A stretch of 64,000 bases of DNA from contig JAWKTM010000012.1 of the NCBI GenBank assembly GCA_041399085.1, positions 1 to 64,000 on the forward strand. Reading direction: 5' to 3'. The translations under genes and the position numbers were made by a program. How positions within the stretch are numbered: position 1 is the first letter of the stretch; each line of letters begins with the position of its first letter. This stretch comes from JAWKTM01 sp041399085. Lineage in GTDB: Bacteria; Planctomycetota; Planctomycetia; Pirellulales; Pirellulaceae. This document shows, piece by piece, positions 28,301 through 35,754 of this stretch. The notes under the pieces are model-generated. The model searched no databases. It was not told the origin of the DNA and saw nothing but the letters and a program-made list of their open reading frames with translations.

Positions 28301-29670
28301 CGCTGTGTGGACGGCAACAGGTAAATCAACAGATTCCGGCAGCTAATCAAATCCAGTTTGGTGAATGGCGGATCGCGCGTGACATCGTGCGGGGCAAAGA
28401 TCACCATCTGCCGCAATTCTTGTGTAACCGAGTACTTCTCGCCTTCGTTGACAAAGTATCGCTGCAACCACCGCGGCCGAATGCCGGCCACGCTACGTTC
28501 GTCGTACACGCCGGTGCTGCCGACCTCCAGCGACTGTTGGTGGACATCCGACGCGAAGATTTTCACGTCCAGGGATTTCTTGCGCTGCCGCATGCATTCG
28601 CGGAACAAAATCGCCAGCGAGTAAGCCTCTTGTCCCGTGGCGCATCCCGGCGTCCAGACTCGGATGCCGTCCTGCGACCGCGTTTGCTCGACCAGCCGCG
28701 GAATCACCTCCTGTTCCAAATGATGAAACGCTTTGGTATCGCGAAAGAATTGCGTGACCTCGACCAAGATGTCTCGGAACAAGGCGTCGACTTCGGAGGG
28801 ATCGTCGTGAAGTCGCCGGATGTAAGCCTCGATGTCTTGGCACCTAGCCAAGTTGATTCGTCGATCGATGCGGCGGCCGACCGTGCTGGGCTTGTAGACG
28901 GAAAAGTCGATATGGCAGCGGTTTCTCAGCAGCCCGAGAATCACGGACATCTCGTTCTCGGGCTCTGGCGCCTCGTCGACTTCCAACGCCGCGGCGGCCG
29001 GATCCTCAATGAATCGCAGTATCCGCGCGGGAAGTCGCTCGGGACAATCCACGATGTCGGCCAGGCCGGTATCCGCCGCGCTGCGCGGCATCCCGTCGAA
29101 GGCGGCGGACTCCTTGTCCTGGACAACGACCAAGCCGCCCGCCTTGTGAAGCTCGCGCACGCCGCGTGAACCGTCGCTGCCGGTGCCCGACAATACGATC
29201 CCGATCGCATGCGGTCCCAAGTCTTGGGCCAGCGAACGAAAAAACATGTCGATCGGCAGCTTCAACGTGTCGGACTTGTCTTGATCGGTCAACAGCAGCT
29301 TGCCGCCCGACAACACCATGTTCTTCTGCGCCGGGATCAGATAGATCGAGTTGGCCGCCACCGCCATTCCATCTTCGACGCGATGGATCGGCAGCTTGGT
29401 GCGCCGCGCCAACAACTCGTCCATCAGACTCTTGAAGTCCGGCGACAAATGCTGGACCACGACGAACGCCCAGCCGGTGTCGAGTGGTACGTTTTGGAAA
29501 AACCGTTCCAACGCTTCCAATCCGCCCGCCGACGCGCCAAGTCCAACGACAAACGTGGGCCGCTCGAACTCGGCGTTTGGTATCGGGTCGCTCCGCGTCG
29601 CCTCGTCGCGCGCGGCCTTCGATTCGTCCTCGTGCGGCACACCCGTGCCGGCTGCTATGTCACGCCCCAT
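25345..29670 (-). CDS. CheB-CheR-PAS-GAF-histidine kinase fusion protein
   Basis: The product has 1441 residues. CheB methylesterase: VVGLGASAGGLEAL, VVVQHLSPDF and LSGTGSDGSRG give the Ser-His-Asp triad. CheR methyltransferase: VTQFFRD, VWTPGCATGQEAYSLAI and LDLISCRNLLIYL. A long Glu/Asn coiled coil (repeats of SNEELQSANEEL) follows. Then a PAS_10-like domain, a PAS/PAC domain (FVSPAYETIWGR, TRWIRDQGFPVYDDDG), a GAF domain and a kinase core. The ATP-binding part is intact (NLLGNALKFV, VRDNGIGI, GTGIGLAI), but the usual phospho-His is Arg (LASRDLQSPL). AAGGA lies about 10 bases before the ATG at 29670. It lies divergent from the next kinase gene. Confidence 0.92.
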   Translation of the reverse strand: MGRDIAAGTGVPHEDESKAARDEATRSDPIPNAEFERPTFVVGLGASAGGLEALERFFQNVPLDTGWAFVVVQHLSPDFKSLMDELLARRTKLPIHRVEDGMAVAANSIYLIPAQKNMVLSGGKLLLTDQDKSDTLKLPIDMFFRSLAQDLGPHAIGIVLSGTGSDGSRGVRELHKAGGLVVVQDKESAAFDGMPRSAADTGLADIVDCPERLPARILRFIEDPAAAALEVDEAPEPENEMSVILGLLRNRCHIDFSVYKPSTVGRRIDRRINLARCQDIEAYIRRLHDDPSEVDALFRDILVEVTQFFRDTKAFHHLEQEVIPRLVEQTRSQDGIRVWTPGCATGQEAYSLAILFRECMRQRKKSLDVKIFASDVHQQSLEVGSTGVYDERSVAGIRPRWLQRYFVNEGEKYSVTQELRQMVIFAPHDVTRDPPFTKLDLISCRNLLIYLLPSTQRKVLSLFHFALKTGGVLFLGPSETVADLEPEFEVINSRWRIYRKRRDVRLLDTTRLPGVPNITSVIQRRRGLGSVDGEQFAVQPIYEALLAEYVPSSLLLNENREILHSFGDARKYFQLPEGRSSLDVLKLTSGELRTALSAALHRAEKEERPVVYKGVQCQLPEGEHNLKITVKPLANQRARLRHFLVCLEEMETPRLEAPAAEDFNAREHEVARISNLEEELQRTKEHLQSTIEELETSNEELQSANEELVASNEELQSTNEELHSVNEELYTVNAEYQRKIEELSRLSSDMQNLLRSTEIGTVFLDRRLNIRRFTPAAAKTFNFLPRDIGRPISHIAHSIPLAEGEKLVDLVRQVLRSGRRLEREIRNSTGSPLLMRIQPYITERDTTEGAVLTFVDVSVVKEAEQAVRDSEARFRQLADNIDEVFWLRDARTYDFVFVSPAYETIWGRTRTTLYANAGEWTQAIHPDDRSRVIDELRAAERGAFDSTFRILRQDGSTRWIRDQGFPVYDDDGHMIRIAGIAEDVTDTKEVEGQLRKAKEELEARVTARTTELASVNEELKNSLQRERGQTERLRVLAEAAVAVSTGRTFDETLEIITARAREMAGARQATTNFVVDSDWSRQRFATARAPGESDDERPTVQPDGTGIFAIICQSNQAVRVSREELTTHPLWKALSESPPWQPPEKNWLAVPLVGLDGKNLGLIQLTDKQAGEFNAEDEAILQQFARLAAAALEVRHARESLEHVVEQRTGELRRANNELRGQYDELRQFTDLASRDLQSPLDAIQSSGELLANALRDDLGDEAVASLHRIRTDAGRMRSLIDDLLSLTRVGSCELRRQRFSLHDCVDRAATELAEPIQSTGASITRDDLPVVSADPHLLEQVYKNLLGNALKFVETTPAIHVTAELVDGQWAYGVRDNGIGIAADQFDRAFQPFQHVHNEDYVQGTGIGLAICQKAIQRHGGRIWIESTPGAGSHFRFTLD

Positions 29671-29926
29671 TCCGTTCGATCCTTATTACTTCGCAATGAC
29701 GTGGAAACATTTTAGGCGGACGAATTTGTCCTCGACAAGGTGACGCTTTCTTGCTGGGGAATTACCCCATGCTCTCGGCGGATCATCCCGCGCCGCATGC
29801 CCAGGAACGCAATGTATCTTTTTGTGATTCACGTTCGGATGCTTGGTTCGGCATCCTTGTCGGCGAAATTGCCTCACGGCGCTCGCTTACACAGGCCGAC
29901 GAAAGAACCATTGAAAGGGGCAGCAA

Positions 29927-31519
29927 ATGAACGTATCCGACGCGCGATCCAGTTCGGTTCTCTTGGTCGAAGGGAGCGACGCTGATTCGGCGTGCATCGC
30001 TCGCGCACTCACATTCCAAGGCGAACCACATCCGTTCGTCGCCCAGATCGTTTCCCGTAACGATGCTCTGCGGCGACTAGCTCGTTCCACGTTCGACGTG
30101 GCCCTGGTGGATCTTTCGCCGTTCGAAGAGGCCATTACCACACTCCGAGACATTCGTCGCGCCGCGCCCGACATGCCAATCGTGGCGCTAACATGCCATG
30201 TGGACGAACATCAAGCTTTGGAAGTCCTGAAACTGGGAGTACAAGACCATCTATTCAAGACCGAAGTCAGCGCCAAACTTCTGGTACGTTCGCTGCGATT
30301 CGCGGTCGAACGCAACCGCGCCGATACCCTGGAATCGCTCAACCGAAAACTGGTAGCGGCCGAACGCTCGCTGCAAGAAGCCAAGGAGCAACTAGAGACA
30401 AAGAACCGTCGGCTCGCCGAGTTGTACCGCACGGCCCACGAATTCGTGGACAATGTCTCCCACGAATTTCGAACGCCGCTAACGGTTATCAAAGAATATG
30501 TGTCGTTGATCGAAGATGGCGTCGTGGGCGACATCAGTGGCGAACAGCGACGAATGCTTGCGATCGTGGAAGACCGCGCCGACGACCTGAATACGATGGT
30601 GGATGACATGCTGGACGTCAGTCGTCTGGAGGCTGGCATGTTGGGCGTGTGGAGAAAAGGTTGTCGCGTGAGTGATATCATCGACCATGTGTGGCCGAAT
30701 CTCGAAAAGAAGGCCGCCGTGAAGGGCGTGGAAATGGTATCAAACGTCGCGAGTTGCGATCGAGAGATCTTCTGCGACTCGGAAAAAATTGGCCGAGTCC
30801 TCATCAATCTCACGGTCAACGCCATCAAATTCAGCGGCCAGAACGGACGCGTCGAGGTTTGGGGCAAGCAAGACTTAGCCGCCCGGGAAGTCACGATCGG
30901 CATTACGGATACCGGTCCTGGCATCGACGATGATTGCTTGGCCGTGATCTTTGATCGCTTCAAACAAGTAAACGATCACTGTCGTTGTGCCGGAAAGGGA
31001 TTTGGCCTTGGGCTAAATATCGCGAAGGAATTGGTGGACTTAAACTTTGGCCATATGAATGTCCAAAGCGAGGTTGGGTCGGGCAGCACGTTCAGCTTCA
31101 CGGTTCCCCTGGCGGAGCCGGTGGAAGTGGCCGGGCGATATCTGGCTTGGCTGGAAAAGACCCGAGGCGGCGATTCTCCAGTCTCGGTCCTAATCGCCGA
31201 AGTCGAACAGTGTTGCGACGAGTCGATGGTCGAGGAAATCGACAGTTTCCTCAACTATGTGTCGCGACGCGGGGATCTCATCTTACAGATGGATTGTCGA
31301 CGGTGGTTGTTCTTCGTGCCAATCGCTGGCCTTGACCTAGAGAGGTTCTGCGCACGGTTGGCCGAAGCGAGAATGGAAGCCAATCGCAATCGACCGCGAG
31401 GGCCGTTGGCGGATATTCGTATCCATGTCGACGGCACTTGGTCCATTGCCAACCATGCGGACCACGTTCTACGACGCATGGATCACTTGCTGCATCCCCT
31501 CGAGTTATCCTGCGCTTAG
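29927..31519 (+). CDS. Receiver-histidine kinase hybrid sensor
   Basis: The 530-residue product has an N-terminal receiver domain (SSVLLVEGSDADS, FDVALVDLSPFEEAI with the phospho-Asp, DHLFKTEV with the conserved Lys). A coiled coil follows (SLQEAKEQLETKNRRLAEL). HisKA reads EFVDNVSHEFRTPLTVI with the phospho-His intact. HATPase motifs are NLTVNAIKFSG, GITDTGPGIDDD and GFGLGLNIAKELV. The last 130 residues (after FSFTVPL) form an extra domain of unknown family. The first acidic pocket of the receiver reads E-G rather than the usual D/E-D pair, so phosphorylation may be weak. No membrane helix is present, so the sensor is cytoplasmic. Confidence 0.9.
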   Translation: MNVSDARSSSVLLVEGSDADSACIARALTFQGEPHPFVAQIVSRNDALRRLARSTFDVALVDLSPFEEAITTLRDIRRAAPDMPIVALTCHVDEHQALEVLKLGVQDHLFKTEVSAKLLVRSLRFAVERNRADTLESLNRKLVAAERSLQEAKEQLETKNRRLAELYRTAHEFVDNVSHEFRTPLTVIKEYVSLIEDGVVGDISGEQRRMLAIVEDRADDLNTMVDDMLDVSRLEAGMLGVWRKGCRVSDIIDHVWPNLEKKAAVKGVEMVSNVASCDREIFCDSEKIGRVLINLTVNAIKFSGQNGRVEVWGKQDLAAREVTIGITDTGPGIDDDCLAVIFDRFKQVNDHCRCAGKGFGLGLNIAKELVDLNFGHMNVQSEVGSGSTFSFTVPLAEPVEVAGRYLAWLEKTRGGDSPVSVLIAEVEQCCDESMVEEIDSFLNYVSRRGDLILQMDCRRWLFFVPIAGLDLERFCARLAEARMEANRNRPRGPLADIRIHVDGTWSIANHADHVLRRMDHLLHPLELSCA

Positions 31520-31831
31520 TTCACCTGCCTAGCGGCCTCGGCCGATTAACTACTTATCCCGAAGTTCTGTTTCGCGAGTATTTGAGGTGCTAACTCGTCG
31601 CTTCTCTCGGATGACACGCCGCGTCAATCCGCTGAAGATGGCCATCGTCCTCACGCAACGTCCATCTTGACCAGGGCAATCGCGGGCGATTGCTCGTGGC
31701 TGAAGCGATGCACGTGGCACTTCAAATACTACGCGAGCAGATCTACCGTCCCGAATTTCCCGAAGTACACGGCTTGCTCACAGCGATAGACACACCTTGT
31801 TATTCAATTTATTGTCGGATGGATTCCAATC
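31520..31831 (+). other. Intergenic stretch with a small inverted repeat
   Basis: About 310 bases with no gene. GCAATCG at 31676-31682 and CGATTGC at 31687-31693 form a perfect 7-bp stem with a 4-base loop, without a U-tract. It probably contains the promoter for the receiver gene cluster, but no clear -35/-10 pair is seen. Confidence 0.4.
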
Positions 31832-32248
31832 ATGGCTAATAGTAAACGTATTCTACTTGTGGAAGACGACCACGATGTGGCTCAGGGAACGAGCATGCGA
31901 TTGCGTCGAGCCGGGTATCACGTAATTCATGCCGCGGATGGCGAGCAAGGCGTATCGGAGGCTCTCAAGCATGGCCCCGACGCCATTCTGCTCGATGTTC
32001 GCATGCCGCGCATGAATGGCCTGGACGTGCTCGAAGAGCTTCGTAAGTCCCACGAGACCATGAAAATCCCCGTTGTGATGCTGTCCGCCAGCTTGCTGGA
32101 TCAACAAGCGGCGTTGGAGGCCGGCGCACGTTACTTTCTCAAAAAGCCATATGACCGCGACACGCTGCTGGCGGCCGTGGAATGTGCTACGAAGAATCCC
32201 AACCTTCATTTGAATCGAGGCTGTCATGAAAAGCATCTTAATCGTTGA
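31832..32248 (+). CDS. Single-domain response regulator 1
   Basis: The CheY-like receiver has 138 residues. The acidic pocket is LLVEDDHDV, the phospho-Asp lies in AILLDVRMPRMNG, the switch Ser in VVMLSAS and the Lys in YFLKKPYD. There is no output domain, so it probably shuttles phosphate or binds a partner. The last residues overlap the next gene by 23 bases, which points to coupled translation. It is the first of three receiver genes after the hybrid kinase. Confidence 0.9.
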   Translation: MANSKRILLVEDDHDVAQGTSMRLRRAGYHVIHAADGEQGVSEALKHGPDAILLDVRMPRMNGLDVLEELRKSHETMKIPVVMLSASLLDQQAALEAGARYFLKKPYDRDTLLAAVECATKNPNLHLNRGCHEKHLNR

Positions 32249-32636
32249 CGATGACGCGCAACTCGCGGAAAGTTTGGCCACGCGCTGTCGCGGCATTGGA
32301 CTAACGGCCGTTACGGCCAAGAATCTATTCACGGCCCTCGCGATTTTGGAAAACAGTCGACCCGATTTGCTGTGTGTCGACGTCCATTTGCCGACTGGGA
32401 ATGGGCTTAACATGTGCGATCTATTGGTCGCTGATCCGCGCGTGAGCCATATTCCCATTATCGTACTTACCGGCTGTCGCAAACCACAGACCATTCAGCG
32501 TTGTCGCGATTTGCGAGCCCATTACGTTCACAAGTCGCCTTCGTTATGGGATCGCGTCGAACCGATTATTCGCCAACTTATTGAAGTTACTCCACCGGTG
32601 AGCCAGCGGTCTCGCCGACAAGCTCAACTTACGTAA
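32226..32636 (+). CDS. Single-domain response regulator 2
   Basis: The receiver has 136 residues: ILIVDDDAQL acidic pocket, LLCVDVHLPTGNG phospho-Asp, IIVLTG switch Thr, HYVHKSPSLWDRV with the conserved Lys. It closely resembles the first receiver of the next gene (shared GNGL, VLTG, RC, YV.K and WDRV.P.I positions), so the two look like a tandem duplication. The start ATG lies inside the end of the preceding gene. The C-terminal tail is basic and lacks an output domain. Confidence 0.9.
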   Translation: MKSILIVDDDAQLAESLATRCRGIGLTAVTAKNLFTALAILENSRPDLLCVDVHLPTGNGLNMCDLLVADPRVSHIPIIVLTGCRKPQTIQRCRDLRAHYVHKSPSLWDRVEPIIRQLIEVTPPVSQRSRRQAQLT

Positions 32637-32650
32637 GCCACGAGGAATTG

Positions 32651-33595
32651 ATGAGCGCCAAGAGAGTCTTACTAGCCGATGATGATCGTGAATTAGCGGC
32701 CGCATTGGAGCTGCGTTGCCGTTGTTTGGGCCTCAACGTAATGGTGGCTCATGACGCCATGACGGCGCTACAACTGGCCCATGGCAACAAGCTCGATCTA
32801 ATGGTTGTCGACGTCGAAATGCCAGCCGGCAATGGGCTCAGCGTCTGTGAAATGCTGTATAGCGACGCCAAGTACAAGTTTCCGGTCGTCGTGCTGACCG
32901 GGAAGACCGATGATACCGTGATTCGGCGTTGCCACGAAATGTGCGCGTACTATGTGCTCAAGGGCGCCAATGTGTGGGATCGCGTGGGGCCGCTGATTCA
33001 TGAGCTATTGGGGCTTGAAGCGGATGGTTTTGGCGACGAAGAAATGCCTCCCGAGGAGGAATGTGCTCGTCGCCGCGCCGAACCTCGCGTCGCCCGCTGT
33101 CGTTCGTTGTTGGAAAACGTCTTCGCGCTATTGGGCTGTCAAGCGGATTACCTGCACGGCCACGAAGGACGGTTTGGCGAGTCTCGCTACCGAGAACATT
33201 CGCCCGACGCGGTGCCTTGGGTGCTGTGCATCGACGATGACGACGACTTCACATGGGTCTTACAGCGGCGATTGGAAGACAGCGGGGTGGCGGTCGTTCG
33301 CGCGTTCGACGGCTCCGATGGCTACCGCGCGGCATTCGCCGACCCGGCCGATGTGATCCTGCTCGACTATGAGATGCCCAATGGCCGAGGCGATTATGTC
33401 TTGAGTCGGCTCAAGGAAAACTCAATCACACGGGAAATCCCCGTGATCGTGCTTACCGGCCGCCGCGACCGGGCACTTAAACGTCGGTTGCTGAACATGG
33501 GCGCGGCGGCGTTCTTCAACAAACCGGTAGACTTTCCGATGCTGCGCCAAGAGTTGGAACGCTACATTAACTTGGTGCCCGACCCATGTCGGTAA
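32651..33595 (+). CDS. Dual-receiver response regulator
   Basis: The 314-residue product carries two receiver domains. The first has VLLADDDREL, LMVVDVEMPAGNG, VVVLTGK and YYVLKGAN; the second has VLCIDDDDDF, VILLDYEMPNGRG, VIVLTGR and FFNKPVD. All phosphorylation positions are present in both. They are joined by a linker of about 70 residues rich in Glu and Arg. The ATG at 32651 has GAGGA 6 bases upstream and follows a TTG codon at 32648. Two receivers in one chain suggest integration of two phosphate sources in a relay. Confidence 0.9.
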   Translation: MSAKRVLLADDDRELAAALELRCRCLGLNVMVAHDAMTALQLAHGNKLDLMVVDVEMPAGNGLSVCEMLYSDAKYKFPVVVLTGKTDDTVIRRCHEMCAYYVLKGANVWDRVGPLIHELLGLEADGFGDEEMPPEEECARRRAEPRVARCRSLLENVFALLGCQADYLHGHEGRFGESRYREHSPDAVPWVLCIDDDDDFTWVLQRRLEDSGVAVVRAFDGSDGYRAAFADPADVILLDYEMPNGRGDYVLSRLKENSITREIPVIVLTGRRDRALKRRLLNMGAAAFFNKPVDFPMLRQELERYINLVPDPCR

Positions 33596-33642
33596 GCGTG
33601 TGGATTGATCGCTAGTACGCCGGGCCGAATTGACGTCGTTTC

Positions 33643-34377
33643 CTAATAGCCGGCCGATCCAGGCGACGAACCCGACTCGGCCAACTGGATCGGCGACAAT
33701 CCCAGTCGACGGCGGCATTCATCCAGAATGTCCGCCGTGCGGCTCGCTCCGCAGCGACTAACGCCCAACGCGCGGACGGCCAGCAATGCGTCGAGATCTC
33801 GCACGCCGCCCGCCGCCTTGACTTGCACCGGCGTCGCCGCGTGTTCGCGCATTAGTCGCAGGTCGTCGTGAGTCGCTCCGCCCGTACCGTAGCCGGTCGA
33901 CGTCTTTACCCAGTCCGCATTCACTTCGGAACAAATTCGGCATAATTCAATCTTGTGCGAGTCCTGCAAATAGCAGTTCTCAAAGATCACCTTCACTTTC
34001 TGGCGAGCCGCGTGAGCCACTTCGACCACGTTCGCAATGTCCCGGCGAACATACTCCCAATCGCCACTTAGGACTTGGCTGATGTTGACCACCATGTCCA
34101 GCTCTTCGCATCCGTCGGCCAAAGCCCGTTCCGCTTCCGCGCGCTTGATTTCCGTGGTGTGACCGCCGTGCGGGAAGCCAATCGTGGTGCTGGCTTTCAC
34201 GGTGCTGCCTCGCAACATCTCGGCGCACCGTTTCAAGTAATAGGGCAGTATGCAAACGCTGGCCACGTCATACGCGAGCGCCAGTTGAATGCCAGACTCT
34301 AAATCGCTCACGGTAAGTGTCGGATTTAGCAGCGAATGGTCGATCATCTTCGAGATATCGGAATAGGTGTAATCCAC
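33643..34377 (-). CDS. deoC: Deoxyribose-phosphate aldolase
   Basis: This class I aldolase splits 2-deoxyribose-5-phosphate into glyceraldehyde-3-phosphate and acetaldehyde in deoxynucleoside catabolism. The barrel shows MIDHSLLNPTLTVSDLE, TTIGFPHGG, ELDMVVNIS, KVIFENCYL, the Schiff-base Lys in DWVKTSTGYGTGGAT, and the second Lys in VQVKAAGGVRD. The length of 244 residues is typical. The GTG at 34377 has AGAGGG about 9 bases upstream and gives the standard start MDYTYSDISK. It lies downstream of the ROK kinase gene on the same strand, about 110 bases away. Confidence 0.93.
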   Translation of the reverse strand: MDYTYSDISKMIDHSLLNPTLTVSDLESGIQLALAYDVASVCILPYYLKRCAEMLRGSTVKASTTIGFPHGGHTTEIKRAEAERALADGCEELDMVVNISQVLSGDWEYVRRDIANVVEVAHAARQKVKVIFENCYLQDSHKIELCRICSEVNADWVKTSTGYGTGGATHDDLRLMREHAATPVQVKAAGGVRDLDALLAVRALGVSRCGASRTADILDECRRRLGLSPIQLAESGSSPGSAGY

Positions 34378-34485
34378 GGTTGGTACCCTCTGTTGAGAAA
34401 CGAGTGCAGTGTGTGATAGTCGTGCGAATGTCTTCAAGTGGATGTGGACGAAATTGAAATGGGCGTAGGTGTCCCGTTTTGCTAA

Positions 34486-35451
34486 TCATGAGGATGCGGC
34501 TTCCGCCGCTAAGGCAACCGCGCCCAATACACCGGCCCTTTCTCCCAGCCGCGAGCGGGCGACACGCACGTTGTCCGCGGGAAACATGCCCACGCGCGTT
34601 TGAATGACGCTGGTCACGGTATCCGTAAGGATGTCTCCCAACTCCGCCACGCCTCCACCCAACACAATCAAATCGGGATGGAGAATGGTGACCACGTTCG
34701 CCGCGGCGATCCCGATGTAGTTGGCCGCGCTCAGGATGGCTTCGCGAATTGCGGCGTCGGTTTCCGCCGCGACGGCCATTTCTCGCGTCGTCACGAGATC
34801 GGCGTTGCCCGCGACTAGATTATGCAGGGCAGGGGCGAGCCCCATTCGCATGAGGCGAACTCCTTCGGCCGCGATGGCCGGCCCGCTGGCCAGCGTCTCT
34901 AAGCAGCCGCGGTTGCCGCAGCCGCAGCGGGGACCGTCCGCCCGAATCGTTTGGTGGCCCAATTCCCCAGCGGCGCCCAGCGGCCCAAGTCGCAGATGCC
35001 CGTTGATCGCCACTCCGCCTCCCACGCCGGTCCCCAAGGTAAAGAAAGCCAAGGTAATATTCGGTTGCTCGACGCCGTGACCGAACTTAAGCTCGGCCAG
35101 AGTCGCCGTGCGAGCGTCGTTCAGCAGTCGGACCGGCGCTTTCAGACGGGCTCGCAAGGACTCGGCCACGGCAACGTCGCGCCACTGTCCAGGAAAGTTC
35201 GGCAGAAAGCGAGTGATCCCGGTCGCGATATCCACGAGTCCCGGAACTCCGACGCCAATCGCGGCGACTTCGCGATTCGATTCCGACGACATTGTCTCGA
35301 TCAGTTGGCCGATGCGTTCCAGGACATCGGCCGCGCCAAGATGCGACTGCGTCGGAATTGAACGCTCGACAAGCGGCATGCCATCGGTGCCGGCCAACGC
35401 TGCCTTAATGGTCGTTCCGCCAAGATCGATGCCGGCCAGAGCCTTCGCCAT
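34486..35451 (-). CDS. ROK family sugar kinase (glucokinase-like)
   Basis: The 321-residue product opens with ALAGIDLGGTTIKAALA, the phosphate-binding loop. It has VGVPGLVD, LNDARTATLAELKFG, the GTGVGGGVAING glycine loop, and the ROK zinc motif in GPRCGCGNRGCLETLASG (Cys-x-Cys-Gly-x-x-Gly-Cys). A C-terminal DLIVLGGGVAE completes the fold. Glucose is the likeliest substrate, but other hexoses are possible. The ATG at 35451 follows GGAAGGA at suitable spacing. With deoC downstream this forms a small sugar-metabolism pair. Confidence 0.88.
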   Translation of the reverse strand: MAKALAGIDLGGTTIKAALAGTDGMPLVERSIPTQSHLGAADVLERIGQLIETMSSESNREVAAIGVGVPGLVDIATGITRFLPNFPGQWRDVAVAESLRARLKAPVRLLNDARTATLAELKFGHGVEQPNITLAFFTLGTGVGGGVAINGHLRLGPLGAAGELGHQTIRADGPRCGCGNRGCLETLASGPAIAAEGVRLMRMGLAPALHNLVAGNADLVTTREMAVAAETDAAIREAILSAANYIGIAAANVVTILHPDLIVLGGGVAELGDILTDTVTSVIQTRVGMFPADNVRVARSRLGERAGVLGAVALAAEAASS

Positions 35452-35754
35452 CCGTATCCTTCCACATGCCGGTGGACGATTCGCTAACATGCCGCCCAAG
35501 GCGGTTTTCGATGCACCGCCAATCGGGTTGGCAGTTGGGCCGTCAAACTAGGGACGCGGCCTTGCGTCGTCAACACCCCGAACGCGGCGATGCACGTGCG
35601 GCAAGGTTAAGGAACGCTCGACGTGTTCACCGCGGCCGATTGCCGTGACGAATTGGATCGCAAAAGCGTTCCAAAATCGCTCGAAGATATTGAATCGCGT
35701 CCGGCCAGTGGCCATCTTGGAAAACGCCCCGTCAATAAGAACTCGCAACACGGA
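35452..35754. other. Divergent intergenic region
   Basis: About 300 bases between the ROK kinase (minus) and the PVC dehydrogenase gene (plus). A plus-strand frame is open through part of it but reads as chance sequence before the signal peptide. Promoters for both genes are expected here; I cannot assign boxes with confidence. Confidence 0.3.
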
